Assembly (NCBI RefSeq): GCF_029675105.1
Contig: NZ_JAQQFV010000009.1
Span: forward strand, 186,001 to 250,000
DNA: 64,000 bases
DNA from: Nocardia anocheti
Lineage (GTDB): Bacteria; Actinomycetota; Actinomycetes; Mycobacteriales; Mycobacteriaceae
Reading direction: 5' to 3'
Below are positions 34,280 through 42,791 of the stretch, one piece after another. Under the pieces are notes generated by a model. That model ran no database searches. It saw nothing but the letters and a program-made list of their open reading frames with translations, and was not told where the DNA came from. Each line of letters starts with the position of its first letter. The stretch's first letter is position 1. The translations under genes were made by a program, and so were the position numbers.

Positions 34280-35377
34280 ATGACTGGACCGATGCCCCTC
34301 GACCTCGCTTCGATCCGACAAGCACCGAAGGCCCTGCTGCACGATCACCTCGACGGTGGTCTGCGCCCGGCGACGGTGCTCGAGCTCGCCGCGGACTGCG
34401 GCTACGACCAGCTACCCGCCCACGACGCCGCGAGCCTGGGCGCCTGGTTCCGTGACGCCGCCGACAGCGGCTCGCTGGAGCGGTACCTGGAGACCTTCGC
34501 CCACACCGTCGCCGTGATGCAGACCCCGGAGGGGTTGCGCCGGGTGGCCAGGGAGTGCGCGATCGACCTGGCCGCCGACGGGGTGGTCTACGCGGAGGTG
34601 CGATTCGCACCCGAACAGCACCTGGAGAAGGGCCTCACGCTCGACGAGGTCGTCGAGCACACCCTCGCCGGTTTCCGCGAGGGCGAGGCGATCGCGGCCG
34701 AACAGGGCAATGCCATCCGGGTGACCTGTCTGCTCACCGCCATGCGGCACGCGGCCCGCTCGCGCGAGATCGCCGAGCTCACGGTGCGATTCCGGGACGC
34801 GGGCGTGGGCGGATTCGACATCGCGGGCGCCGAGGCCGGGTTCCCGCCCACCCGCCACCTCGACGCCTTCGAGTACCTGCGGGCCAACCACGCGCACTTC
34901 ACGATCCACGCGGGCGAGGCGTTCGGGCTGCCCTCGATCCACGAGGCGCTGGCCTTCTGCGGCTGTGACCGCCTCGGGCACGGAGTCCGCATCACCGACG
35001 ACATCAGCGTCCCCGGCGCCGTCGAGGACGCGCGGCTGGGACTGGTCGCGAACTACGTGCGCGACATGCGGGTGCCGCTGGAGTTGTGTCCGTCGTCGAA
35101 TGTGCAGACCGGGGCGGTGCCCTCGCTGGACAAGCATCCCTTCGACCTGCTGGCCCGGCTGCGGTTCCGCGTCACCGTCAACACCGACAACCGGCTGATG
35201 AGCGACACCACCATGAGCCAGGAGATGCTTAAGCTGGTCGATACCTTCGGCTACGGCTGGAGCGATCTGGAGCGCTTCACCATCAACGCCATGAAGTCGG
35301 CGTTCATCCCGTTCCCGGACCGGTTGAAGATCATCGACGAGGTGATCAAGCCCGGGTACGCCGTGCTGCTCGGCTGA
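34280..35377 (+). CDS. add: Adenosine deaminase
   Basis: 365 residues, TIM-barrel zinc enzyme producing inosine from adenosine. Metal ligands HDHLDGG (His21, His23), the catalytic HAGEAFGLPSIHEAL (His, Glu), LGHGVRI, and VNTDNRLMS (catalytic Asp). LCPSSNVQTG is a further signature. ATG 34280; TAACGT at 34268-34273 lies 6 nt upstream with no ribosome-binding site, suggesting its own leaderless transcript. Followed by a strong terminator. Confidence 0.96.
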   Translation: MTGPMPLDLASIRQAPKALLHDHLDGGLRPATVLELAADCGYDQLPAHDAASLGAWFRDAADSGSLERYLETFAHTVAVMQTPEGLRRVARECAIDLAADGVVYAEVRFAPEQHLEKGLTLDEVVEHTLAGFREGEAIAAEQGNAIRVTCLLTAMRHAARSREIAELTVRFRDAGVGGFDIAGAEAGFPPTRHLDAFEYLRANHAHFTIHAGEAFGLPSIHEALAFCGCDRLGHGVRITDDISVPGAVEDARLGLVANYVRDMRVPLELCPSSNVQTGAVPSLDKHPFDLLARLRFRVTVNTDNRLMSDTTMSQEMLKLVDTFGYGWSDLERFTINAMKSAFIPFPDRLKIIDEVIKPGYAVLLG

Positions 35378-35384
35378 GAACGCG

Positions 35385-35419
35385 ACCAGGGACGGTGCCG
35401 GATCGGCACCGCCCCTGGT
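35385..35419. terminator. Strong hairpin terminator after add
   Basis: 16-bp stem (ACCAGGGACGGTGCCG / CGGCACCGCCCCTGGT) with a single A-C mismatch and GAT loop; sits between the convergent add and the Rv3311-like gene. Confidence 0.8.
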
Positions 35420-35432
35420 GGTTCGTCGGGTC

Positions 35433-36671
35433 CTACTCGCTGACCAGGCGAGTCTCGAAGACGCGCAGCAGATCGCGGAAGGACTGGGCCTCGCTGGCGA
35501 ACGGCGGGTTCGGCGCCATCCGGTTCGGGTCCGGGTTGAGCAGGTAGGAGACGTACCAGCCCAGCGGGTTCGACGCGGCCAGCGCCTGTTCGACGGAGTC
35601 GTCACCGGCGTAGTCGGCCGCGTCGGTGATGAGCTCCACGGCGAGGTCGAGCTGTTCGATGTCGACCGCCTCGGGGCCCTCGGCCAGGTCCTCGACCAGA
35701 CCGGTGAGCACGTAGACGTTCTCGTCGGTCACCTCGATTTCGAGCGACCCGTCGACCGCGGCGGTCTGCACCTCGGCGAAGGTGGAGACCCGGGCCAGCT
35801 CGTGCTCGTGATCGTCGGCCAGGTAGCGGGCCAGCGCGCGCTCGGAGCCGAAGACGGTGATCGAGCGGCCGTCGCCGAGGAAGATCGGCTCGTCGTCGAG
35901 GTAGCAGCGCAGGGTGTAGTGCTCGCCGTCGGAGTTGACGATCTTGACCGGGTCGATGCCGACCTCGTGCCAGAACGACTCGTCCTCGTCTTCGTCGTCG
36001 GCGGTGAGGTCGACGGCCTCGAACTCCTCGTCCTCCTCGGCGACATCGTCGGCGTCGACCTCGTTCTCCTCGGCGGCCAACAGCTCCGCCTCGGCGACGG
36101 CGACCGCGGCCGCGTCGACCTCGGGGGTGGTGACCACGCCGTCGATCGCGTCGAGCACGTCGTCCCAGCCCTTGACGATGGCGGCGCCGAGCTGATCCCA
36201 CAGCTCCTCGCCGTCGCGGCCCGCGTAGGTGTGCACGCCCCCGGCCAGGGTCTCGAGCACCGGGTTGTCACCGAAGAACTTGGTGACCACGTCGAGCTCG
36301 CACACCTCGCCGATATTGCGCACCATCGCCAGGGTGTCCTCGAGCTCGCCGACGACCTCGACGTCCGGATCGCCCGCGGCCAGCTCGGGCACGGCCACCA
36401 GATCGAAGCTGAAGTTCTCCTCCGGCTCCAGTTCGGCCGCCGAGAGCCCGGCGATCACCGCCCACGACGGATGCTCGACGAGGTCGTTGTCGGAGTTGGT
36501 GCGGATGAACGCCGCCAGCTCCGCCACCGACTCGAAACCGTAGAGGTCGTCCTCGTGACCGAGGAACGCCTCCCACTCGTCGTCACCGTCGCGCCAGCGC
36601 GGAGCCCACAGGGTGACGAGATCGCCATCGGTCAGACCGAGCTCGATCGGGACGATGTCTCCAGAAGCCAT
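35433..36671 (-). CDS. Rv3311-like acidic conserved protein, unknown
   Basis: 412 residues, strongly acidic, with no signal or membrane segment. N-terminal half: ELGLTDGDLVTLWAPRWRD, FLGHEDDLYGFESVAELAAFIR. A very acidic linker (VDADDVAEEDEEFEAVDL, about 190-225) precedes a second module with LGDGRSITVFGSERALARYLADD, which seems to repeat the pattern of the first (FLG..., DLYGFESVAELAAFI). It may therefore contain two copies of one fold (inference). The mycobacterial homologue sits at the same place. Function unknown. Confidence 0.8.
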   Translation of the reverse strand: MASGDIVPIELGLTDGDLVTLWAPRWRDGDDEWEAFLGHEDDLYGFESVAELAAFIRTNSDNDLVEHPSWAVIAGLSAAELEPEENFSFDLVAVPELAAGDPDVEVVGELEDTLAMVRNIGEVCELDVVTKFFGDNPVLETLAGGVHTYAGRDGEELWDQLGAAIVKGWDDVLDAIDGVVTTPEVDAAAVAVAEAELLAAEENEVDADDVAEEDEEFEAVDLTADDEDEDESFWHEVGIDPVKIVNSDGEHYTLRCYLDDEPIFLGDGRSITVFGSERALARYLADDHEHELARVSTFAEVQTAAVDGSLEIEVTDENVYVLTGLVEDLAEGPEAVDIEQLDLAVELITDAADYAGDDSVEQALAASNPLGWYVSYLLNPDPNRMAPNPPFASEAQSFRDLLRVFETRLVSE

Positions 36672-36691
36672 GACGCGAAGCCTATCGAGCT

Positions 36692-37045
36692 TCAGCGCTG
36701 GGCACTATCCGGCCCGGGTGCTAATTGCTGCGCGGGCTGCGCGGCGCCTCCGGTGAGCGATTCGTTCAGTGTCGCAATGATGTTGGAACGCTCGGCACCG
36801 GCGGTCTCGGTGGCCTGCTTGCAGGCCGACAGGATCAGCTGCGCGGCCTCGGTGGGGGCCAGCGCGGTGATGCCCTCGTCCAGCGACAACGCGACCAGCG
36901 CGCCGTCGCTGTTCACCTCGGCGGTCACCAGCCCGTCCTCGGTGGTGAAACGCCCGTTGACCTGCTTGAGGCCGTACAGCGCGGCCTCGAGCGCCTCGAG
37001 TTTTCCGGTGACCCCGGCGACCAGGGCGTCCATTTCCGCGCTCAC
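36692..37045 (-). CDS. YbaB/EbfC-like small protein of the EspC operon
   Basis: 117 residues. Start GTG 37045 overlaps the stop of the upstream gene (GTGA) and has GAGG five bases ahead; ATG 37033 is an alternative. Pattern: helical EMDALVAGVTGKLEALEAALYGL, beta-rich FTTEDGLVTAEVNSDGALVALSL, then helix APTEAAQLILSACKQATETA, resembling the YbaB nucleoid-associated fold seen in many proteins encoded with type VII secretion substrates. Last gene of a four-gene operon. Confidence 0.65.
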   Translation of the reverse strand: MSAEMDALVAGVTGKLEALEAALYGLKQVNGRFTTEDGLVTAEVNSDGALVALSLDEGITALAPTEAAQLILSACKQATETAGAERSNIIATLNESLTGGAAQPAQQLAPGPDSAQR

Positions 37046-37395
37046 AGCGGCCTCATCCAACTCGTCTGGCCGGTGTCGGCGTCGTCGATGCGGTCGAGTT
37101 CCTCGACCGCCTGACGCCTGGTCGGCAGGTTCATCTTGTCCAGCAGCTGATCGGGGATACCGGCCTGCTCGCTGTAGACCTCGCGCAGGCGCGCGGCGGC
37201 GGCGATGGTCGAGCGCTTGGTCAGGCGCAGGATCTCATCGGCCAGCGCCTGCGCGCCGTACTGGTACTCGCTGCGCTCGAACTTGATCGCGATCGGCAGG
37301 CCCATGCTGGTCGCGCGGACCGAGATGGTGCCCGACCGGTTGCTGCTGACCGCGGTCTCCACATTGGGGACCTCGGGCATCGGCGCGCCGGTCAT
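37042..37395 (-). CDS. Small protein of the EspC/NlpC operon, unknown
   Basis: 117 residues. ATG 37395 overlaps the NlpC/P60 stop (ATGA). Core: GTISVRATSMGLPIAIKFERSEY, YGAQALADEILRLTKRSTIAAAARLREV, a beta-alpha pattern again like YbaB or DUF2694-type proteins accompanying ESX loci. The C-terminal tail (LPTRRQAVEELDRIDDADTG) is polar. No catalytic motif. Probably a partner or chaperone of the two exported proteins upstream (inference). Confidence 0.6.
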   Translation of the reverse strand: MTGAPMPEVPNVETAVSSNRSGTISVRATSMGLPIAIKFERSEYQYGAQALADEILRLTKRSTIAAAARLREVYSEQAGIPDQLLDKMNLPTRRQAVEELDRIDDADTGQTSWMRPL

Positions 37396-38540
37396 TCGGT
37401 CGGCCTGTAGAAGCCGTAGAACTCCATACCACTGTTCTCCGTTCGGATGGAACTGATCGAGACCGGGTCGCCCGCCTCGACGAGCTGCCCGTTGCCGACG
37501 ACCATGGCGACGTGGCCGTCCCACACGGCGAGGTCGCCCGGTTGCAGGTCACCGGGGGAAACCTGGGGGTGTCCGATGTGCTGTTCCTGGGCCAGGCGGG
37601 GCAGTTCGACGCCCGCCTCGCCGTAGGCGTACTTGGTGAGACCACTGCAGTCGATGCCGGAGTTCGGATCGTTGCCGCCCCAGACATACGGGGTGCCGCA
37701 GGCGCTGATGGCCGAGCGGACCGCGGTGGCGGCCTTCTCGTTGGGCGCCTCGACCACGCTGCCGTCGGGCAGGGTGATCTTGACGCCGGTACCGTCGCCC
37801 GCCGAACCGGTGGTGGTGCCGGGCGTGGTCGTGGTCTTGGAACCGTTGGTGGTGGTGCCCTGGGTGGTGGTCTTCGAGCCGTTGGTGGTCGAGGAGGAGC
37901 TCATCACTGACGACAGCGACGAACCGACCGTGCTGAGCAGCGAACCGCCGGTGCTGGCCGCAGTGGACAGCAGGCTCGAGCTCGCCGTGGACGCGAGGTT
38001 GGTCGCGCCGCTGGACACGCTCGCCAGCGAGGTGCTCGACGGGGCCGGGGTGAGTTCCTGGATGGCGGCGGTCTGGGTGCCCAGCTCGTCCTGCACCCGG
38101 CCGACGACGCCGAGGCCCTGGCCGATGTGGTCGATCGCCGAACTCACCACCGCGGCCAGGCCGACCGGGGTGCCCAGGGTGGGGCTGAGCGCGGAGACGT
38201 CGGTGAGGAAGGACTGGACGATGGTGTCGAGTTCCTTCTGGCCGGTCTGCACGTAGGCGGCGGCCTGGTCGAGCACGGTCGCCATGCCGGTGCCGTTGTC
38301 GGACAGGTTGGCCGAGGAGTTCTGCACCCGCAGCGCCTTGGCGGTGGCCGCGTCGACGGCCTGACCGTCCCAGGCGGTGTTCACGTTGTTGATGCTGTTG
38401 CGACCGAGCTGATAGATCTGGTCGAGATTGGTGGAGGTCGCGCGCAGGCCGTCGGAGGCGCCGCCGTTGCCCAGGACACCGGTGCCGAAGCTCGACAGCA
38501 GGTCGGCCAGCGGCTGGGCCAGGCCGGAGAGATCGATCAT
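37392..38540 (-). CDS. NlpC/P60 peptidoglycan endopeptidase with WXG-like N-terminus
   Basis: 382 residues. N-terminal helical domain (1-165) has a WDG motif (57-59, TAWDGQAV) like WXG100/ESX substrates. A long Ser/Thr-rich linker (165-250, with repeated TTNGSKTTT) leads to an NlpC/P60 domain: catalytic Cys298 (GIDCSGLTKYAY), His343 (AVWDGHVAMVVG), cleaving D-Glu-mDAP-type stem peptides. No classical signal peptide, which fits type VII export. Overlaps the EspC-like gene start by four bases and the downstream gene by four. Confidence 0.85.
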   Translation of the reverse strand: MIDLSGLAQPLADLLSSFGTGVLGNGGASDGLRATSTNLDQIYQLGRNSINNVNTAWDGQAVDAATAKALRVQNSSANLSDNGTGMATVLDQAAAYVQTGQKELDTIVQSFLTDVSALSPTLGTPVGLAAVVSSAIDHIGQGLGVVGRVQDELGTQTAAIQELTPAPSSTSLASVSSGATNLASTASSSLLSTAASTGGSLLSTVGSSLSSVMSSSSTTNGSKTTTQGTTTNGSKTTTTPGTTTGSAGDGTGVKITLPDGSVVEAPNEKAATAVRSAISACGTPYVWGGNDPNSGIDCSGLTKYAYGEAGVELPRLAQEQHIGHPQVSPGDLQPGDLAVWDGHVAMVVGNGQLVEAGDPVSISSIRTENSGMEFYGFYRPTE

Positions 38541-38866
38541 GCGCCCGCACCCAGATCGCCCGCGGCCGCGGTGAGCGGAGCGGCGTTGTTGAGGTCGGTG
38601 TCGACGAGGGTGGTGGCCGCGCTGGCGGTGGCCGCGCCCATGCTCGCCATGACCGCCGACAGCTGGGCGATCGAGGCGACGTGGCCCGCGTGCGCCGCGG
38701 AGTAGGCGGTCACGAAATCACCGCCGATCAGGCCCATGATCGGGCCGAGCAGGGTGGGATCGGAGGCCACCGCACCGGCCGCCGCCGTCGCCAGTTCCGT
38801 GGACATCGTTCCGGCTTGTGCGCTGTAGGCGACGATGCCCTCGGCATCGGCCGACATCTTCCGCAT
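38537..38866 (-). CDS. EspC-like type VII secretion target
   Basis: 109 residues, Ala-rich, helical. Resembles ESX-1 secretion-associated EspC (PF10824-type): a helical hairpin with the FVTAYSAAHAGHVASIAQL segment, comparable to the YLTAHNALGSSLHTAG region of M. tuberculosis EspC. No signal peptide. ATG 38866 is led by GGGGGAA. It heads an operon (EspC-like, NlpC/P60, two YbaB-like) whose genes overlap in sequence; the ESX machinery itself is not in the window. Confidence 0.65.
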   Translation of the reverse strand: MRKMSADAEGIVAYSAQAGTMSTELATAAAGAVASDPTLLGPIMGLIGGDFVTAYSAAHAGHVASIAQLSAVMASMGAATASAATTLVDTDLNNAAPLTAAAGDLGAGA

Positions 38867-39010
38867 CGAACTTCCCCCAATCCTCGAGTTTCCGGGCAGA
38901 GTACGTCATTCATCAGTTTGGACGCGCCGACGCCGCATTCGGTTCCCTCGGACCCGAAAATTTTCCCCAGCGGCCGCACCGGCAACGCCTGGCGACCCTA
39001 TCGTTTTTTC

Positions 39011-39634
39011 ATGCGCACCGACACTGTCGACCATCCCCTCGCCGCGACGCTGCTCAGCACCATGCGCGACGCGCGCACCGACAACGCCACCTTCCGCAAT
39101 GCTCTGGGCGATCTCACCGGCATCCTGATGTACGAGGCGCTGCGCGACGCGCCCGTGCTGCGCGAGCCCATCGACACGCCGGTCGCGGTGACCGAGGGGG
39201 TGCGCCTGGCCGCCCCGCCGCTGCTGGTGCCGGTGCTGCGCGCGGGCCTTGGCATGGTCTACGCGGCCGCCGATCTGGTGCCGCAGGCCCGGGTCGGGTT
39301 CGTGGGCATCGCCCGCGACGAGCGGACCCATCAGCCGGTGCCCTACCTGGAATCGCTGCCCGAGGACCTGACCGACCTGCCCGTGTTCGTCCTGGACCCG
39401 ATGCTGGCCACCGGCGGCTCCATGCGCCACACCCTCGAACTCCTGGTCGCCCGCGGCGCCACCGACATCACCGCCGTCTGCGTGGTCGCCGCACCCGAAG
39501 GCATTGCCGCCCTGGCCGACTCGGGCCTGCCGGTGCGTCTGGTCACCGCCGCCGTCGACGAGAGACTCAACGAGAACGCCTATATCGTCCCCGGTCTCGG
39601 CGACGCGGGCGACCGTCAATTCGGCCCCCGCTGA
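39011..39634 (+). CDS. upp: Uracil phosphoribosyltransferase
   Basis: 207 residues. Converts uracil and PRPP to UMP. The PRPP loop is FVLDPMLATGGSM, and the uracil-binding end is YIVPGLGDAGDRQFG. ATG 39011 lacks a ribosome-binding site; TATCGT (38999-39004) lies 6 nt ahead, indicating a leaderless mRNA. Stands opposite the pmmB-punA operon with a 28-bp convergent gap, as in mycobacteria. Confidence 0.96.
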   Translation: MRTDTVDHPLAATLLSTMRDARTDNATFRNALGDLTGILMYEALRDAPVLREPIDTPVAVTEGVRLAAPPLLVPVLRAGLGMVYAAADLVPQARVGFVGIARDERTHQPVPYLESLPEDLTDLPVFVLDPMLATGGSMRHTLELLVARGATDITAVCVVAAPEGIAALADSGLPVRLVTAAVDERLNENAYIVPGLGDAGDRQFGPR

Positions 39635-39662
39635 CCCGGCGTCCGTACCGCCTCGCCCGTCC

Positions 39663-41165
39663 CTATCCGTTCGCCAAGGTCAGGCAGAACGCGTCGAGTT
39701 CGGCGAGGCGCCGCGCGGCACGGTCTCTCGCTCCAGGCAGGGCGGCGCGGTCGGGGACCGGGGTGAAGACCTCCAGGTAGCACTTGAGTTTGGGTTCGGT
39801 GCCCGAGGGGCGGACGACGAGGCGGAAGTCGTCGGCCTCGAAGATCAGCGCGTCGGTGCGCATGCGGCCGCGGATCTGGGCCTGGTCGGTGAATTTCACC
39901 GGGGTGCCCGCGATCTCGCTGGGTGGGGTGGCGCGCAGGGCGGCGGTGAGGGCGGTCGCGGTGGCCTGGTCGGGCAGGCGCAGGGAGACCTGGCCGCCGG
40001 TGTGCAGGCCGAATTCCACGGCGTAGGAGTCGAGTTCGTCGAGCAGCGAGCCTTCCTCGGCGGTGAGCAGCGCGACCAGGTCGGCGGCGGCGACGGCGGC
40101 GGAGATGCCGTCCTTGTCGCGGACCGTCGACGGGTCGACGCAGTGACCGATCGCCTCCTCGTAGGCGTACACCAGCCCTTCGCCCGCCCTGGCCAGCCAT
40201 TTGAAGCCGGTCAGCGTCTCGGCGTAGCGGGCCGAGCGGGCCGCCGCCAGCTTGCTCAGCATCCGCGAGGACACCAGCGTGGTGGCCACCAGCGGGTCGG
40301 CGGGCCGGGTGCGCAGGACGTAGTCGGCCAGCAGCACGCCGGTCTCGTCGCCGCGCAGCATGCGCCAGCCGTCGGGGCCGGGGACGCCCAGCGCGCAGCG
40401 GTCGGCGTCGGGGTCGAGGGCGATGGCCAGATCGGCGTCGACGCGGGCGGCCAGCGCGAGCAGCAGGTCGGCGGCGCCGGGCTCCTCGGGATTGGGGAAG
40501 GCGACGGTGGGGAAGTCGGGGTCGGGCGCGTACTGCTCGTCGACCACGTGCACATCGGTGAACCCGGCCGCGGCCAGCGCGCGCACCGCGAGTTCGCCGC
40601 CGACACCGTGCAGCGCGGTGAGCGCGATCCGCACGTCGGCGCGCTCACCCGGGCCGCCGAGCAGTCGGGGCAGCGCGGCGACGCGGGCCAGGTAGCGGTC
40701 GACCAGCTCGGCACCGGACACCGCGACGGGCTCCCGGGCGATCGGCCCGGTGACCTGCTCGATGCACCGCTCGATCTCGGCGTCGGCGGGGGCGATGAGC
40801 TGGGAACCACCGTCGAGGTAGACCTTGTAGCCGTTGTCGGCGGGCGGATTGTGCGAGGCGGTGATCTGCACGCCCGCCACCGCGCCGAGCTCGCGGACCG
40901 CGAAGGCCACCACCGGGGTGGGGACCGGTTCGGGCAGCAGCGTCACCGGAAAGCCCGCGGCGGCGAAGATCTCGGCGGTGGCCGTGGCGAAGTCGGCCGA
41001 GCCGTGCCTGGCATCGCGCCCGACCACCACCGCGCCGCCACCCAGGCAGCGCTCCCGCAGCCAGGCGGCCAGTCCGGCGGTGGCGCGCGAGACCGTGTCC
41101 ACGTTCATGCCGTCCGGACCCTCACGCAGCGGACCGCGCAGGCCCGCCGTCCCGAACCGCAGCAT
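39663..41165 (-). CDS. pmmB: Phospho-sugar mutase (PmmB/phosphopentomutase-like)
   Basis: 500 residues, alpha-D-phosphohexomutase superfamily. Phosphoserine loop VQITASHNPPADNGYK, metal loop ALDPDADRCALGV, sugar-binding GFKWLARAGEGLVYAYEEAIG and phosphate-binding RPSGTEPKLKCYLEV. The start is at FGTAGLRG (MLRFGTAGLRG), so the 35-45-residue N-terminal helical segment usual in this subfamily is absent; ATG 41165 abuts the punA stop, with GGAGCGGGTG inside the punA end as ribosome-binding site. Coupling with punA suggests pentose-1-phosphate isomerisation rather than mannose metabolism (inference). Confidence 0.9.
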   Translation of the reverse strand: MLRFGTAGLRGPLREGPDGMNVDTVSRATAGLAAWLRERCLGGGAVVVGRDARHGSADFATATAEIFAAAGFPVTLLPEPVPTPVVAFAVRELGAVAGVQITASHNPPADNGYKVYLDGGSQLIAPADAEIERCIEQVTGPIAREPVAVSGAELVDRYLARVAALPRLLGGPGERADVRIALTALHGVGGELAVRALAAAGFTDVHVVDEQYAPDPDFPTVAFPNPEEPGAADLLLALAARVDADLAIALDPDADRCALGVPGPDGWRMLRGDETGVLLADYVLRTRPADPLVATTLVSSRMLSKLAAARSARYAETLTGFKWLARAGEGLVYAYEEAIGHCVDPSTVRDKDGISAAVAAADLVALLTAEEGSLLDELDSYAVEFGLHTGGQVSLRLPDQATATALTAALRATPPSEIAGTPVKFTDQAQIRGRMRTDALIFEADDFRLVVRPSGTEPKLKCYLEVFTPVPDRAALPGARDRAARRLAELDAFCLTLANG

Positions 41166-41945
41166 CTACACCCGCTCCAGGATTCCGCGCAGCAGCTTGC
41201 CCAGCCGAGGCGCGGCGGCCTGGCCCTCGGCCAGCACCTCGGCGTGGGAGAGGTGCTCGCCGGTGACGCCCGCCGCCAGATTGGTGACCAGCGAGATACC
41301 CAGCACCCGAGCCCCGCGCGAGCGCGCCTCGATCGCCTCGAGCACCGTCGACATGCCGACCAGATCGGCGCCGACGGTGGCCAGCATGCGGATCTCGGCG
41401 GGCGTCTCGTACTGCGGGCCGGTGAGTCCGGCGTAGACGCCGTCGGTGAGGCTCGGGTCGAGTTCCCTGGCCAGCGCGCGCAGCTCGGGGTCCCAGGCGT
41501 CGACCAGGTCGACGAAGCGCGCGCCCTCCAGCGGGGTGCGCGCGGTGAGGTTGAGGTGATCGGCGATGAGCACCGGTTCGCCCACCCGCAGACCGGGCCT
41601 GATCCCGCCCGCGGCATTGGTGAGCAGCACAATCTCGGCGCCCGCGGCGATCGCGGAGGTCACCGGGTGGACCACCTGCTGGGGTGTGTAGCCCTCGTAG
41701 AGGTGCTGGCGGCCCATCAGCAGCAGCACGTCGGTGTCGTCGACCTGGATCGAATGGACCATGCCGCCGTGGCCCTGCGCGCTGGGCTTGCCGAAACCCG
41801 GTAACTCCGGCATGGCGATCGAGGCGCGCGGCGAGCCGATCTCGGCCGCCGCCTCCTGCCACCCCGATCCCAGCACCACGGCCACGCGATGACGCGGCAC
41901 TCCCGTACGTTCGGCGATCGCCTGAGCGGCCTGTTCGGCAAGCAT
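41166..41945 (-). CDS. punA: Purine nucleoside phosphorylase
   Basis: 259 residues, trimeric low-molecular-mass PNP. It phosphorolyses inosine and guanosine to base and (deoxy)ribose-1-phosphate. Motifs: VVLGSGWQEAAAE, phosphate-site GMVHS...GRQHLYEGYTPQQVVHPV, TNAAGGIRPGL, and base-site YETPAEIRM...VGMSTVLEAI with LVTNLAAGV. Immediately upstream of pmmB without spacer. ATG 41945. Confidence 0.96.
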   Translation of the reverse strand: MLAEQAAQAIAERTGVPRHRVAVVLGSGWQEAAAEIGSPRASIAMPELPGFGKPSAQGHGGMVHSIQVDDTDVLLLMGRQHLYEGYTPQQVVHPVTSAIAAGAEIVLLTNAAGGIRPGLRVGEPVLIADHLNLTARTPLEGARFVDLVDAWDPELRALARELDPSLTDGVYAGLTGPQYETPAEIRMLATVGADLVGMSTVLEAIEARSRGARVLGISLVTNLAAGVTGEHLSHAEVLAEGQAAAPRLGKLLRGILERV

Positions 41946-42040
41946 GGGGGAAGTCTATGGGCGGGCGGCGCGCCCTGTCGCCCCCGCGCTTGCTACCCGC
42001 GAGTAAGGGGTGGCTGCCAGCGGCGTTTATTCTTCCCTGC

Positions 42041-42742
42041 ATGCCGTATTTGGAGCGCTCTGGTGATGTGTTCGTCCTGTACCTCGGGAACGAGGGGGAG
42101 ACCGACAACGAGAACCGTTTCTCGCCGGGCTGGATCGACGCCTTCCACGCCGCCCTCGACGAGGTCGAGGCGTCCGAGGGCCCGGCCGCCCTGGTGACGG
42201 TGGCGACCGGCAAGTTCTACAGCAACGGCCTCGACACCGACTGGGTCTTCGGCAACCTGGACAAGATCCACGGCTACCTCGACCGGGTGCACACCCTCTA
42301 CACCCGCCTGCTGACCTTCCCGATGCCGACCGTCGCCGCCATCAACGGCCACGCCTTCGGCGCCGGTGCCATGCTGGCCAGCTCGCACGACTTCCGGGTG
42401 ATGCGCGGGGACCGCGGCTTCTGGTCGCTGCCCGAGGTGCACCTGGGCATGCCCTTCACCGTCGGCATGAACGGCCTGCTCAAGGGCCGTCTGAGCAACC
42501 AGGTGTGTGTGCGGGCGATGACCACCGGTCACCGTTTCGCCGCCGACGAGGCGATCGCCGCGGGCATCGTCGACGCCAAGGCCGAGGCCGAGCAGGTGCT
42601 GTCCACCGCGATCGCCCAGGCCGCCGCGCTGACCAGCCTGCGCAAGCCGATCACCCCGATCATCAAGACCGATCTGCACGCCGAGGCCCTGGCCGCGCTG
42701 GCCACCCCGGTCACCCCGGAGAACCTGCCCTTCGGCAACTGA
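42041..42742 (+). CDS. Enoyl-CoA hydratase/isomerase (crotonase) family
   Basis: 233 residues, shorter than a typical hydratase. FYSNGLDTDWVF is the oxyanion-hole HGADL-like segment, INGHAFGAGAMLASSHDFRVM the crotonase signature, and WSLPEVHLGMPFTVGM the second oxyanion region. The normal Glu pair of hydratases is partly replaced, closer to delta3,delta2-enoyl-CoA isomerases (Eci). ATG 42041 follows TATTCT (42028-42033) by 7 nt, no ribosome-binding site. Role in fatty acid oxidation is inferred. Confidence 0.82.
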   Translation: MPYLERSGDVFVLYLGNEGETDNENRFSPGWIDAFHAALDEVEASEGPAALVTVATGKFYSNGLDTDWVFGNLDKIHGYLDRVHTLYTRLLTFPMPTVAAINGHAFGAGAMLASSHDFRVMRGDRGFWSLPEVHLGMPFTVGMNGLLKGRLSNQVCVRAMTTGHRFAADEAIAAGIVDAKAEAEQVLSTAIAQAAALTSLRKPITPIIKTDLHAEALAALATPVTPENLPFGN

Positions 42743-42791
42743 GCGCCTCGCCGGTGCGCCCGGAACCAGCACTGATGCGAGACTGGTTGGT

